Source: Anaerolineales bacterium
Lineage (GTDB): Bacteria > Chloroflexota > Anaerolineae > Anaerolineales > Villigracilaceae
Direction: 5' to 3'
Assembly (NCBI GenBank): GCA_020851785.1
Contig: JADZCC010000032.1
Coordinates: 1-42,595 of the forward strand
Length of the DNA stretch: 42,595 bases
The stretch's first letter is position 1, and the number at the start of each line of letters is the position of its first letter. The notes beneath the pieces are model-generated. The model did no database searches and had not been told where the DNA came from. It worked only from the letters and a program-made list of their open reading frames with translations. Made by a program: the position numbers and the translations under genes. Positions 8,144 to 16,716 of this stretch are shown in pieces.

Positions 8144-8175
8144 AAAAAAACCTTGTAAAGAGACTTTACAAGGTT
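8144..8175 (-). terminator. Intrinsic terminator of the coiled-coil gene
   Basis: On the minus strand AACCTTGTAAAG (8175-8164), loop TCT and CTTTACAAGGTT (8160-8149) form a perfect 12-bp stem followed by a seven-T run. It separates the coiled-coil gene from selB, so selB must have its own promoter in the 25-50 bp before its start. Confidence 0.85.
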
Positions 8176-8181
8176 GGACGA

Positions 8182-9378
8182 TCAGGATTTTTTGGCTTTC
8201 TTTCCATGCCCCATCACCCTTTGATAGGCCGTCATCCATTCGTGGATGACGTTCATCAACTCTTGCAATTGCTTTTCGGTGATGTCCGTGGTTTGGTGCA
8301 GGCTGTCTTGCAGGGATTGCGAAACGTCATAAATGCCTGGAATGGTATCGCCGAGTTTTTGCACGTCTTTGCGAATGTCGCGGAACGATTCTTCGGAAGA
8401 AAGGCTGTAGCCCGTCCAGCGCTTTTGGTCGTCTGCCTTAAAGCTGACCCATTCCTGCCGCAGGCGTTCTTCCGCCAGACGTTGCATTTCGGTCACTTCG
8501 CTGATGCGCCGTTCCAGTTTGGTATTTAATTCCAGGTAGGCTTCCTGCGCTTTTTTTGCGCCGCGCAGGGCTTCGTCCAGCATGGAAACGCGCGCTTCGA
8601 TGTTGGCGGATTCGGCTTGAAAGGAATTGTATTTTTCCTGCCAGTCTTTCCAGGCGCGGTCGCGGTCAATTTGCGCGAGGGCTTGTTGGTCTAAAAAGGC
8701 GGTTTGGGCCTGACGCCGCTCCGTTTCTGAGAGGATTAAATCCGAAAAGCGATTTTCAATGTTACGAATCGTATCGGCCTGCATGGTGTTTTTTTCTTTA
8801 TTTTCATCCACGCGTTTGCGGACTGCCGCAATTTCGCCTTGCAAGTCGGAAATCCGTTTGAGGTCGTTTTTGCGCGTCTCTTCCATGGCCAGGAGCGAAT
8901 GCGCCACGTCTTCGTTGGAGCGAACAGCGTCTTCTACTTTGCTTTTCAGGTCGCTGACGTTATTCAGCGCGCGTTGTAATTCATTGCCGCGTTCTTTGAG
9001 TTCTTTTTTGATTTCGGTCAGGCTGGGGGGGAGCGTGTTTTTTATCTGCGCGACGGATTTGTTCAAGTTTTCAAACTCGGTCTGCGTGCGCTTCAAAGTT
9101 TCCTTTTCGCTTTTCAGCCGCGCCTTTTCATTTTCTTCGATCAACTTCGTTAACTCGGCGCGTTGCTTCACGAGGATGCTTTCAAATTGATCTACGCGCT
9201 TCGCGGCCGGGGCCAGTTCGGTAAGTTGTTTGGAGGCGGCTTTAACCTGCTTGGAGGTCACGTCTAAACTGGCTTCATAAGAAGCGGTGCGCTCCACCAG
9301 TTTGGCGATGGTTTCTTTGTGTTCGCGTTGTTGCTTATCCAGCCATTCAAGGCGTTTAATGATTTGTTCAAATTCCAT
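8182..9378 (-). CDS. Long coiled-coil protein of unknown function, 398 aa
   Basis: Almost the entire protein is heptad-patterned and rich in Glu, Lys, Gln and Arg, with no signal peptide, membrane segment or enzymatic motif. The longest coiled-coil stretches cover about residues 60-330, and the C-terminus ends in a short basic tail ('GHGKKAKKS'). Such composition resembles SMC-hinge-like or cytoskeletal scaffold proteins, but no family can be named. It has its own extended -10 promoter (9411-9419) and a GGAGA ribosome site seven bases before the ATG, and it is followed by a strong terminator. It lies directly downstream of the antiporter-like membrane genes, so read-through from them is also possible. 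Confidence 0.7.
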   Translation of the reverse strand: MEFEQIIKRLEWLDKQQREHKETIAKLVERTASYEASLDVTSKQVKAASKQLTELAPAAKRVDQFESILVKQRAELTKLIEENEKARLKSEKETLKRTQTEFENLNKSVAQIKNTLPPSLTEIKKELKERGNELQRALNNVSDLKSKVEDAVRSNEDVAHSLLAMEETRKNDLKRISDLQGEIAAVRKRVDENKEKNTMQADTIRNIENRFSDLILSETERRQAQTAFLDQQALAQIDRDRAWKDWQEKYNSFQAESANIEARVSMLDEALRGAKKAQEAYLELNTKLERRISEVTEMQRLAEERLRQEWVSFKADDQKRWTGYSLSSEESFRDIRKDVQKLGDTIPGIYDVSQSLQDSLHQTTDITEKQLQELMNVIHEWMTAYQRVMGHGKKAKKS

Positions 9379-9410
9379 AGGGTTCTCCGCGGCGGCGTTT
9401 CAACGGGAAA

Positions 9411-9419
9411 ATTATAGCA
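9411..9419 (-). promoter_or_regulatory. Extended -10 promoter of the coiled-coil gene
   Basis: TGCTATAAT on the minus strand, about 32 bases before the ATG, without a recognisable -35. It sits in the gap between the stop of the membrane gene at 9427 and the coiled-coil start. Confidence 0.5.
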
Positions 9420-9426
9420 CGCCGTC

Positions 9427-10824
9427 TTATTGACCAAGATGTTTGAATAGCGTGGGGAGTTGCGCGATAAAAGGTTGAAGCGTTTGCGGAAAGATGCCGA
9501 GGATGAACAGCCCGATCGCGCCGACCCCCAGCATGACGACTTGAACCCAGTCTTCCGCCAACTTCCAGGCCGCGCCTTCCGGCGCCAGAACAAAGACCGT
9601 CAAACTGCGCGCCAGCCCAATCAACAACCCAGCCATGCTTAGATAAACCCAAAATAAAATGGGCAAGGCATGGGGCGCCAGTTCTTGCGCCAGCGCCAGC
9701 CGCGCTGGAAAACCCGCCAGCAATGGGAAGCCGAGCATGGAGAGGTGCGCGATGACGATGGCTCCAACCGCGATGGGGTATTTACGCGCCACGCCCCGCA
9801 GTTCTTCAAATTTCAAAGCGTACGATTCGCGTTTGAGGATGGAAAGCCCCAAAGCCCACACGGCCAGTTCCAGCCCGCGCGGAATGAGGAGCAGGAAGAT
9901 GAGGTTGACGATTTCCGTGGATTGTACAGTGAAGGCCAAAAGTACCAGCCCGGCCTCGGCGATTGCGGCGTAGGCCATGAGCCGCCCCAATTGTTTTTGC
10001 GTCGCCGCAAACAAACCGGCGGAGGTCATCGTGAGGACTCCCGCAATTTGCATGGCGCTGGAAAATTGCTGTGAAGTGCGAAGCCAGGTGTAGCGGTCGA
10101 AAAAATCAAGGGCGAAGATGAGCGTAAAGGTGGGAAGCGCCCAGAGTAAAAAGCCCATGGCATAAGGCGGCGCTTCCTCCGCCAGCAGGGGAATCCAATT
10201 ATTGAGCGGAAAAATGGCCAGCAGAAAAGCAAAGCCCAACCCCAGCATGGTTCCGGCTTGCGTGGTCATGCTCAGGTTGCCGGGCCCGGCTTCCACGCCG
10301 GCCAAAATCCAGCCGGAGAATAAAATCAACGGCATGGCCAGCGTTTGATAAATGATAAAACGAATGATGCCGCGTTGGGGCTTTTGATAGGGCGGCACGA
10401 GCAGGACGATGACCAGCATGGCCGCAATTTCCAGAATTAACGCCGCAAAGAGAAACGGCTCAACGGCGATGGAAGCGGTGAGGAGCGCGACGATCATCAA
10501 GCCGAGGGAGACGAAGCGATTGGAAGTCCCGGAGGCTTGCGTGCCGAAGAACCACAATGCGGAAATTCCATAGATTGCGGCCAATAAAGGCCCGTCGGCC
10601 ACGCCAAAGGTGAAACTGCGGCCCAAAACTTGAACTGACGCGGATATTTTTAGCGAGAAGTTCCCAATCAACAAGGCGGTGTCAATTGGGAAGATTAAAG
10701 CGGTAAGCGCAAGGAGGACGGCCAACGCGCCGCCCAAAATTGCAGAAAAGCGCTCGGGCGCGAAAAGGAGCGTCAGCAGTCCGGCCAGTAGAGGAATTAA
10801 AATCCAGATGACAGCGGCGTTCAT
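9427..10824 (-). CDS. NuoN/HyfB-like membrane subunit (antiporter family), 465 aa
   Basis: A polytopic membrane protein (about 13-14 helices) of the proton-conducting transporter family (PF00361: Nuo L/M/N, Mrp, Hyf). Family landmarks are visible: a TM5 Glu (E132 in 'ALILEIAAML'), 'FPLNNWIPLLAEEAP' aligning with the TM7-8 'FPFHTWLPDAHTEAP', 'QKQLGRLMAYAAIAEAGLVLLAF' and 'FEELRGVARKYP'. Several ion-path residues are changed: the TM7 Lys is Leu (about L201), the following His is Asn, the TM8 Lys position is Thr (about T232) and the TM12 Lys is Arg (R375 in 'GFPARLAL'). Its start overlaps the stop of the preceding gene by four bases. It may be a modified ion channel or a structural subunit; partner hydrophilic subunits are not in the window. 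Confidence 0.75.
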   Translation of the reverse strand: MNAAVIWILIPLLAGLLTLLFAPERFSAILGGALAVLLALTALIFPIDTALLIGNFSLKISASVQVLGRSFTFGVADGPLLAAIYGISALWFFGTQASGTSNRFVSLGLMIVALLTASIAVEPFLFAALILEIAAMLVIVLLVPPYQKPQRGIIRFIIYQTLAMPLILFSGWILAGVEAGPGNLSMTTQAGTMLGLGFAFLLAIFPLNNWIPLLAEEAPPYAMGFLLWALPTFTLIFALDFFDRYTWLRTSQQFSSAMQIAGVLTMTSAGLFAATQKQLGRLMAYAAIAEAGLVLLAFTVQSTEIVNLIFLLLIPRGLELAVWALGLSILKRESYALKFEELRGVARKYPIAVGAIVIAHLSMLGFPLLAGFPARLALAQELAPHALPILFWVYLSMAGLLIGLARSLTVFVLAPEGAAWKLAEDWVQVVMLGVGAIGLFILGIFPQTLQPFIAQLPTLFKHLGQ

Positions 10825-11429
10825 TCAGTTTCCTCTTCGGGGTCAATGGCCAGCGAAGTCCGGCCTGCCAGCAGGAGATATGCGCCGAGCAGGCCCAGCC
10901 CGAGGTTGACGGAGGCCAGTAGGCCAGTCACCAGAATTGAGTTTTCGATGGCGGCGTAAATGATTTCAAATCCGATCAGGAGAGTTAATAAGCTGATGAC
11001 GACCCGCAAAATATTTGAGGTTAACCCCAACTGCATTAGCCCCGCGCCAATCAGGAGCAATCCGCCGGTAATGACTGGCAGGCCCAGCCCGGGCATGGCG
11101 GCTTCGATGCGGGGAGCGACGCCAAATGCGAGAAAAGCGATCACAAGAACCAGCGCCGTTGGAAAGCCGCGATTTTCTGGCGTGCTGGTGGTTTGAGCGT
11201 TTTCGTCCAGTCCAAGGCGCGTCATCCCCAAAACGGTGACCACCATCCAACCGGTCACCAGTTTGACTGATCCAATGACAAACGGTTGATGCCGGGTGAC
11301 GAGCCAAAACGCGGCCAAATATTGCAGGGCCAGCGCGCCGAGTTGATAGCGCCAGTCTTTGCTGATGAGGATGAGCCCGGAAGAAAGTAGAATTACAACT
11401 ACGATGACCCATGAGATAACGTCGTTCAT
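10821..11429 (-). CDS. HyfE/NuoK-like small membrane subunit, 202 aa
   Basis: About six or seven membrane helices. The C-terminal part ('NILRVVISLLTLLIGFEIIYAA...LLASVNLGLGLLGAYLLL') fits the NuoK fold fused to extra N-terminal helices, as in hydrogenase-4 component E. The first NuoK-type glutamate is kept (E155 in 'GFEIIY', matching 'GIELML'), whereas the second is Asn (N175). The gene lies between two antiporter-like genes with a 4-bp gap upstream and a 4-bp overlap downstream, so the three products are very probably one complex. Assignment by topology and motif only, without a search. Confidence 0.6.
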   Translation of the reverse strand: MNDVISWVIVVVILLSSGLILISKDWRYQLGALALQYLAAFWLVTRHQPFVIGSVKLVTGWMVVTVLGMTRLGLDENAQTTSTPENRGFPTALVLVIAFLAFGVAPRIEAAMPGLGLPVITGGLLLIGAGLMQLGLTSNILRVVISLLTLLIGFEIIYAAIENSILVTGLLASVNLGLGLLGAYLLLAGRTSLAIDPEEETE

Positions 11430-11433
11430 CGGT

Positions 11434-12969
11434 TTATCGCCCTCCCTGCGCCATTAAGGAGATAAAGAGGATTAATACAAGCAGAGTCCACATAAATCCT
11501 CCGTCGCCTTCCAGCGCTGAATTGATCATCCGCGCCAGATAGTCAAACGGACGCTGAAGGTTGGACAGCCAGTGGGAAGGAACGCGTTGCAGGCCGTCGG
11601 CGGCGCGAATTGGGTTGAAGATGCGAAAACGCGGGGTGGCCCAAAACAGCCCAAAGGTCAGCAGGGATACGCTGACGGCCAGCGCCCACGCCCCAATTTG
11701 ACGCGACCCGTCCCAGCCGATCAGTCCCAATAGAATTTGATCAAAGATTAAAAGCCCAATGCCAAAGGGATACATGGTTTGCGTCCAGGAAGGTTGTGTC
11801 TCTGGGGCTTCGCGGCCCGAAGCGCGTAACGCATGGCGGATGTAGCCGGTGAGCATGAGCGTTTGGGCAATGGCAACGAAGGGAAAGAGCAGACTCAGGT
11901 TGGCAAGCCAGGCTCCGGCAGTTAAAGAAAAGGGGAGCGTTGAAGCGCTGAACGCGCCAATTAGCAAGGCGCGGTTTAACCACGGATGCTGGATGGAGCT
12001 TAAGAAGAGCGAACCGCCCAGTAAAACGAGCGCGCAACCCCAGCCGACTGAGCCAATCGGGTTGCCGCTTAACGCGGAGACGATTGAAAGCGCCGCCAGA
12101 CAAACCACCCAATAAGGCCGGCCGGATAATTCATCTGGCGCGCGGAGCCACATCCAGCCGCTGTAAAGGGCGGCGGCGATAATCAGCGCCAGCAGGAAAG
12201 GCGTGAGCGTGGAAGCTAAACTTGCGCTGGGCAGGTGGGCTAGCACGGCCAGGCTGGATGCCGCTGAAACCAACCTTAACGAAGTTCCGAATCCGCGTTT
12301 GAGCGTCGAAGTCGGCGGATAAGGTAAATGAAAAGGAAGCGCGCCCATCCTTAAGCTGGACGCGATGACTAAATACAACCCGGCTCCGGCGGGCATAAAC
12401 GTAAACCCAGCCGGATGACCCGCGGCAACGCTGACGAGGTTGGCCCAAATTAACAGCCCACTGCCCAGCGCGCGTGTCACAAAAGAAGCGACCACTTTTT
12501 CGTGATTGACGGGGCCTTCCACGGAGCGCAATTGAATTATTAATTCCACCAGGTCCAGAGCGCCCCACACCAACAACAAAGTGAGCGGGTTGTCTGCAGT
12601 GACGGCCAGCAAGCCCACGCCAGTCAAAGCCAGCGAACCGGCCCAGGTGAGGATATTTTCAAAATTCAGGCGCGTTGCCGAAGTCAGTAAAATTGCAATG
12701 GCAAGCGTGGCGAGGCTGACAGCGTACGGCCAGGTGAGTCCATTGGCGCTAAACGTAATGGGCGTGGCGAATACTTTGGTTGCGCCCCAGAGCGGCAGGG
12801 AAAAGCCAAAATTCATCTGCGCCTGCCACAAAAAAACGCTGACCAACCCCAATAGCCCGCCGCCAATTGCCGTCAGCCAGGCGTAGCGTTCGGCAGGTTG
12901 ATAAAAATTAAAGCCGACCAAAGTCAGTGCGAGGACAAAAAAGATTGAGCTGGAAAGCGCGATCAACAT
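11434..12969 (-). CDS. Divergent NuoL/HyfB-like membrane subunit, 511 aa
   Basis: A polytopic protein with about 14 helices. It is very divergent, but TM7 keeps the antiporter pattern: 'LVIASSLRMGALPFHLP' aligns with the 'GAxxKSxQxPFHxWLP' signature, with Arg (R207) replacing the key Lys and His214 retained. The TM5 Glu region reads 'LLLVWGALDLVELI' (D139/E142). The C-terminus is an amphipathic stretch followed by one last helix, as in NuoL-like subunits. It is the first gene of the three-gene membrane module and has an extended -10 promoter ten bases before its ATG, so its mRNA leader would be only a few bases. Likely part of a proton or sodium translocating complex; the partner enzyme is unknown. 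Confidence 0.6.
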   Translation of the reverse strand: MLIALSSSIFFVLALTLVGFNFYQPAERYAWLTAIGGGLLGLVSVFLWQAQMNFGFSLPLWGATKVFATPITFSANGLTWPYAVSLATLAIAILLTSATRLNFENILTWAGSLALTGVGLLAVTADNPLTLLLVWGALDLVELIIQLRSVEGPVNHEKVVASFVTRALGSGLLIWANLVSVAAGHPAGFTFMPAGAGLYLVIASSLRMGALPFHLPYPPTSTLKRGFGTSLRLVSAASSLAVLAHLPSASLASTLTPFLLALIIAAALYSGWMWLRAPDELSGRPYWVVCLAALSIVSALSGNPIGSVGWGCALVLLGGSLFLSSIQHPWLNRALLIGAFSASTLPFSLTAGAWLANLSLLFPFVAIAQTLMLTGYIRHALRASGREAPETQPSWTQTMYPFGIGLLIFDQILLGLIGWDGSRQIGAWALAVSVSLLTFGLFWATPRFRIFNPIRAADGLQRVPSHWLSNLQRPFDYLARMINSALEGDGGFMWTLLVLILFISLMAQGGR

Positions 12970-12979
12970 AACGGCGACA

Positions 12980-12988
12980 ATTGTATCA
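12980..12988 (-). promoter_or_regulatory. Extended -10 promoter of the membrane module
   Basis: TGATACAAT on the minus strand, ten bases before the ATG at 12969, predicting a leader of about four bases. It is back to back with the plus-strand promoter at 13023-13031; the two -10 boxes are only about 35 bp apart. Confidence 0.5.
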
Positions 12989-13022
12989 GTTTTATCACGC
13001 GTAAAATTTCACCCCAGGCATT

Positions 13023-13031
13023 TGGTACAAT
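13023..13031 (+). promoter_or_regulatory. Extended -10 promoter, leaderless start of the DUF3048 gene
   Basis: TGGTACAAT followed by seven bases and the ATG at 13039. The transcription start would fall at the start codon, and no Shine-Dalgarno precedes it. Confidence 0.55.
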
Positions 13032-13038
13032 CCAACGC

Positions 13039-14319
13039 ATGAAATTTCAAGCATTGCGTTTGGCAGGACGAGGAAGATATTTCTTCGTCTTGCTCTTTTT
13101 AGGGCTGACTTCCTGCGCCGCACAGCCAGACCTGTCAACTGCCACGCTTTCCCCAGCCCTTTCCACGCCCACGCCTTTTCTGCCTGAGCCAACCCAGCAG
13201 ACGCCGTTTGTTGAATCGCACCTTTCTCCGCTGGAAGAGCCGACCTTTACGCCGTTTCCCGCGCAGATGATCCCTTCGGAAAGTTATCCAACTCCCATGC
13301 GCTTGGAGTTCGGCGCAACAGACGCCGCCAACCTGACCATCTACAACCCGCTGACTGGATTGCCCGTTGCCGACCCAAGCCTTCTGCAACGCCGTCCGTT
13401 GGCCATCAAAGTGGGCAACTCGCCAGATTACGTGCGCCCACAATCTGGCCTAACTTTGGCGGACGTGGTGTATGAATACTACATCGAATGGGGCGATTCG
13501 CGTTTTATCGCCGTCTTTTACGGGCACGACTCGCCGCACGTTGGCCCGGTGCGCTCTGGCCGCTATTTCGACGAACACATCGCTCACATGTACGACGCCT
13601 TTTTGATCTTTAAGTTCGCCGACCCACGCGAGTTGAAATACCTGAAAGCCAGCGATATTTCCGACTTTCTGATCACGCCCGGGTATGGCGCCTGCCCGCC
13701 GTTTGTGCCTGGCGTTGAAGACCGCGACGACTACAACAACTATTTTTTTGACACGCGACAGTGGGCGCAATGCGCCGCTCAAAAAGGCATCGATAACAGC
13801 CCGCAAAGCCTCAATGGCGGATTCTTCTCCGATGAAGTTCCCGACAATACCTTAATCGTCAAGCGCATTTATACCTACTTCTCAATTTATAACTATAACT
13901 ACTGGCAATACGACGCTTCATTTCGTAAATATTTCCGCTATCAGGAAGCCAACGATATGGTCAATGGAAAACCGGAAGCCTATGCGCCTTTGACCGACGC
14001 CGAAACCCGCCTGCCCGTGACGGCGGATAATGTTGTGGTCTTGTTTGTGCCCTACACGTTTGCCAATCAATTTGAGGCGGAAGACGAAGTCTATCATGTG
14101 GACTTGCTGGATTACGGCAACGCCTACGTCTTCCGCGACGGCGTCGCCATCCCCGCGCATTGGAATCGGGTGGACGAAAACCAGCCGCTCCTGCTAACCT
14201 CTTTGCTCGGCACGCCCATTTATTTGAAGCCCGGCAATACTTTCTATGAAGTGATTGGCGTCACGTCCAGTTACACGCAAAACGGCACGGATTGGCTCTT
14301 TCAATTTGCCACGCCGTAA
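13039..14319 (+). CDS. DUF3048 (YerB-like) lipoprotein, 426 aa
   Basis: A secreted lipoprotein: basic N-terminus, hydrophobic stretch and lipobox 'LTSC' with Cys26, then a Thr/Pro/Ser-rich linker up to about residue 90. The rest fits the DUF3048 family (Bacillus YerB is a member): 'NPLTGLPVADPSLLQRRPLAIKVGN', 'RPQSGLTLADVVYEYYIEWGDSRFIAVFYG' and 'VGPVRSGR'. The biochemical role of the family is not known to me. The protein is anchored outside the membrane. The start is fixed by an extended -10 box seven bases upstream, so translation is probably leaderless. Transcribed divergently from the membrane module. Confidence 0.85.
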   Translation: MKFQALRLAGRGRYFFVLLFLGLTSCAAQPDLSTATLSPALSTPTPFLPEPTQQTPFVESHLSPLEEPTFTPFPAQMIPSESYPTPMRLEFGATDAANLTIYNPLTGLPVADPSLLQRRPLAIKVGNSPDYVRPQSGLTLADVVYEYYIEWGDSRFIAVFYGHDSPHVGPVRSGRYFDEHIAHMYDAFLIFKFADPRELKYLKASDISDFLITPGYGACPPFVPGVEDRDDYNNYFFDTRQWAQCAAQKGIDNSPQSLNGGFFSDEVPDNTLIVKRIYTYFSIYNYNYWQYDASFRKYFRYQEANDMVNGKPEAYAPLTDAETRLPVTADNVVVLFVPYTFANQFEAEDEVYHVDLLDYGNAYVFRDGVAIPAHWNRVDENQPLLLTSLLGTPIYLKPGNTFYEVIGVTSSYTQNGTDWLFQFATP

Positions 14320-14401
14320 AAATGCCGCATTAATCCCATGCAGGCCTCAAAGAGAATGGATTACAATACAAACATTCCCGTCGTTGGGAGCTTAAATTCT
14401 T

Positions 14402-14923
14402 ATGACTTTTGATCCAACTTTCTTAAGCAGTCTCTTCCTTGTGCTCACCGCCTTTGGCGGCGCGTTCTTAATCGCCTTGTGGATCAGCTTAATCGTCTGG
14501 ACGCACCGCGACATTCGCGGGCGCGCCCGCGACCCGCTGGTGCAAACGCTGGCGGCGTTATTGGTGGCCGTATTAAATCTGCCGGGCGTCCTCGTTTATT
14601 TAATTTTACGCCCGCAACGCACCTTGGAGGAAGAATATCAACGCACGTTGGAAGAAGAAGCCCTGCTTCAGGCGCTGGAAGATTTGCCCCTTTGCCCGGG
14701 CTGTGAAAGGCGCGTGAAAGATGACTGGCAGGTTTGCCCGAACTGTCATACCAAATTAAAGAAGACCTGCCCCAATTGCGCCAGGCTGATGGAGTTGCCC
14801 TGGAATATTTGCCCCTATTGCGGAACGCCCGCCCCTGGAATGCGCGTGGAATCGGCCAGCATGGAAGAAGCCCTGCGGAGTTTGAAGATTGGCGAAGAAC
14901 CGAAGGAAGTTAAAATCGAATAG
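14402..14923 (+). CDS. Membrane protein with double zinc ribbon, 173 aa
   Basis: Two membrane helices (about 10-33 and 47-68) are followed by an acidic helix with a short tandem repeat ('RTLEEEYQ' / 'RTLEEEAL') and a cytoplasmic double zinc ribbon. The eight ligands are C98-C101/C112-C115 and C123-C126/C137-C140 in CPxC/CPNC knuckles, the usual 'DZR' arrangement. The molecular role is unknown; zinc-ribbon membrane proteins of this size are frequent in Chloroflexota. A TACAAT -10 box lies at 14362-14367 and a GGGAG ribosome site about eleven bases before the ATG. Confidence 0.75.
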   Translation: MTFDPTFLSSLFLVLTAFGGAFLIALWISLIVWTHRDIRGRARDPLVQTLAALLVAVLNLPGVLVYLILRPQRTLEEEYQRTLEEEALLQALEDLPLCPGCERRVKDDWQVCPNCHTKLKKTCPNCARLMELPWNICPYCGTPAPGMRVESASMEEALRSLKIGEEPKEVKIE

Positions 14924-14985
14924 CGCATAGAGTATCGCGCCAGGTTTACAGGTATTGCGCGCAATAAATTATTGAGAGGAATGCG

Positions 14986-15513
14986 ATGAGCGAGGAACAA
15001 CTGAAGGGATATTTTTCGTTTTCTGAGGCGGATTTGCAAGAGAATCGAAACGGCAAGCTTTCGGTAAAACAAATTAAGAAAATTAAAGCCAACGACGACT
15101 TCGCTCAGAAGTTTGTAATTGGCTTGTGCGTTGTCTTTTTGGGGCTTGGTTTATTGTTTGCGTATCTGGCTGTGTCTCAAAATAATAGTGTAGCTTTATG
15201 GGTTTGGGCCGGTCTTTTCTGGCTGGGCGCAGGCTGGGCCTTGCGCGGCACGCGGACGCAAGTGGACAGTTCCGTCCAAAAGACGGAGGGCGAAGTGCAG
15301 TTTGTCAAAGTGGAAAAACAAACGGGCACAAGCGCCACTTCAACTATCAACCGGCAAACCGTCTCCAGTTATGAAATGCGCGTTGGCGGAGAAACCTTTG
15401 TAAACGTCAACCCTGCGTTAATTGAACACATGCAGGGTTCCGCGTACACCGTCTATTTTACAAAAGCGACCCGGCAAATCCTTTCTGTGGAATTAAGCGC
15501 CAAAGGAAAATAG
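14986..15513 (+). CDS. Small two-helix membrane protein, 175 aa, function unknown
   Basis: A soluble N-terminus (about 1-40, basic 'KQIKKIKAND'), two adjacent membrane helices (about 43-63 and 68-86) and a C-terminal soluble domain of about 85 residues predicted to be mostly beta strand. An AGAGGA ribosome site lies seven bases before the ATG. It ends two bases before the TTG start of the next gene, so the two are probably co-transcribed. No family recognised. Confidence 0.65.
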   Translation: MSEEQLKGYFSFSEADLQENRNGKLSVKQIKKIKANDDFAQKFVIGLCVVFLGLGLLFAYLAVSQNNSVALWVWAGLFWLGAGWALRGTRTQVDSSVQKTEGEVQFVKVEKQTGTSATSTINRQTVSSYEMRVGGETFVNVNPALIEHMQGSAYTVYFTKATRQILSVELSAKGK

Positions 15514-15515
15514 CG

Positions 15516-16625
15516 TTGAAGATTGAATCCATTGTCTTGCATCACATTTCCATGCCGTTGGTCGCGCCGTTTGAAACGTCGTTTGGGCGGGAGACGAATC
15601 GACAATGCGTGATCATTGAACTTCGGGCGGAAGGTTTGGTCGGCTATGGCGAATGCGTCGCCTCGCGCGACCCAGGCTATAACTATGAAACCACCGGCAC
15701 GAGTTTACACATCCTCGCGGAATTTATCGCCCCGCTGATTTTGGGCCGGGATGTAAAAACCGCCGCAGACTACCAGAAGCTGGTTTCTGGCATTCGTGGA
15801 CATCACCTCGCGAAGGCCGGGGTTGAGATGGCCTTGTGGGATTTGTTTGGCAAGGCTTCCGGTAAATCACTGCGCGAACTGTTCGGCGGGAAACGCGAAA
15901 AAGTTGAAGTGGGCGTCTCGGTCGGGATTCAGTCCTCCGCTCAAAGCTTGGTCAGAACCGTTGGCGAATACGTTCAACAAGGTTATGCGCGAGTCAAAAT
16001 CAAAATCAAGCCGGGGCGGGACGTTCAAGATACATCCGCAGTTCGTCAGGCCTTTCCAAACGTGCGCCTGCAAGTGGACGCCAACTCTGCGTATGCGTTG
16101 GCGGAGTTCGCCGCTCTAAAACCTCTCGATGAATTGAATTTGTTGCTGATTGAGCAACCGCTGTTTGAAGACGATATTTGGGATCACCATAAATTACAGG
16201 CGCAATTTAAAACGCCCATCTGTTTGGACGAGAGCATCGTTTCGCCGCGCCATGCGCGCTACGCGCTGGAAATGCAAGCCTGTAAAATTATCAACATCAA
16301 AGCCGGAAGGGTGGGCGGGCTGAGCCAGGCTTTGTTAATCCATGATTTCTGCGCCGCGAATCAAATTCCAGTCTGGTGTGGGGGCATGTTGGAGACGGGG
16401 ATTGGGCGCGCTTCCAACCTGGCTTTGGCCTCCCTGCCCAATTTTATCCTGCCCGGCGATCTTTCCGCTTCGGACCGATATTACGCGCGCGATATTACGC
16501 AGGAACGTTTTGCGCTGAATTCAGATTCGACCATCAATGTTCCTACCGCGCCTGGGCTGGGCGTAACGCTGGACGAAGCGGCTCTGAAAGACTTTAGCTT
16601 AAGTAAAATCCTCCTTCCGGCGTAA
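15516..16625 (+). CDS. menC: o-Succinylbenzoate synthase-like enolase-superfamily enzyme
   Basis: A muconate-lactonizing subgroup member of the enolase superfamily, closest in pattern to MenC / N-succinylamino acid racemase: it would dehydrate SHCHC to o-succinylbenzoate in menaquinone synthesis, or racemise N-acyl amino acids. Visible catalytic set: K163 in 'VKIKIKPG', metal ligands D188 ('VDANSAY'), E213 ('IEQPL') and D238 ('LDES'), and K262 in 'NIKAGRVGG'. Length 369 aa is normal. It starts with TTG two bases after the previous stop, with AAAGGAAA as ribosome site. No other men genes are nearby, so which of the two activities dominates cannot be told from context; MenC is favoured. Confidence 0.82.
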   Translation: MKIESIVLHHISMPLVAPFETSFGRETNRQCVIIELRAEGLVGYGECVASRDPGYNYETTGTSLHILAEFIAPLILGRDVKTAADYQKLVSGIRGHHLAKAGVEMALWDLFGKASGKSLRELFGGKREKVEVGVSVGIQSSAQSLVRTVGEYVQQGYARVKIKIKPGRDVQDTSAVRQAFPNVRLQVDANSAYALAEFAALKPLDELNLLLIEQPLFEDDIWDHHKLQAQFKTPICLDESIVSPRHARYALEMQACKIINIKAGRVGGLSQALLIHDFCAANQIPVWCGGMLETGIGRASNLALASLPNFILPGDLSASDRYYARDITQERFALNSDSTINVPTAPGLGVTLDEAALKDFSLSKILLPA

Positions 16626-16701
16626 TTTCTCCCTAAAATTGACCATTTCCTGAACGCAAAATTGTATTGAAATTATTGTGTTTCAATTCGGCGCTCAAAC
16701 C

Positions 16702-16707
16702 TATAAT
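16702..16707 (+). promoter_or_regulatory. -10 box of the CapA-like lipoprotein gene
   Basis: A perfect TATAAT nine bases before the ATG at 16717. It lies inside a longer open frame that could start with GTG at 16678, so it argues for the downstream start and a leader of two to three bases. Confidence 0.55.
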
Positions 16708-16716
16708 GCGTGGCGT

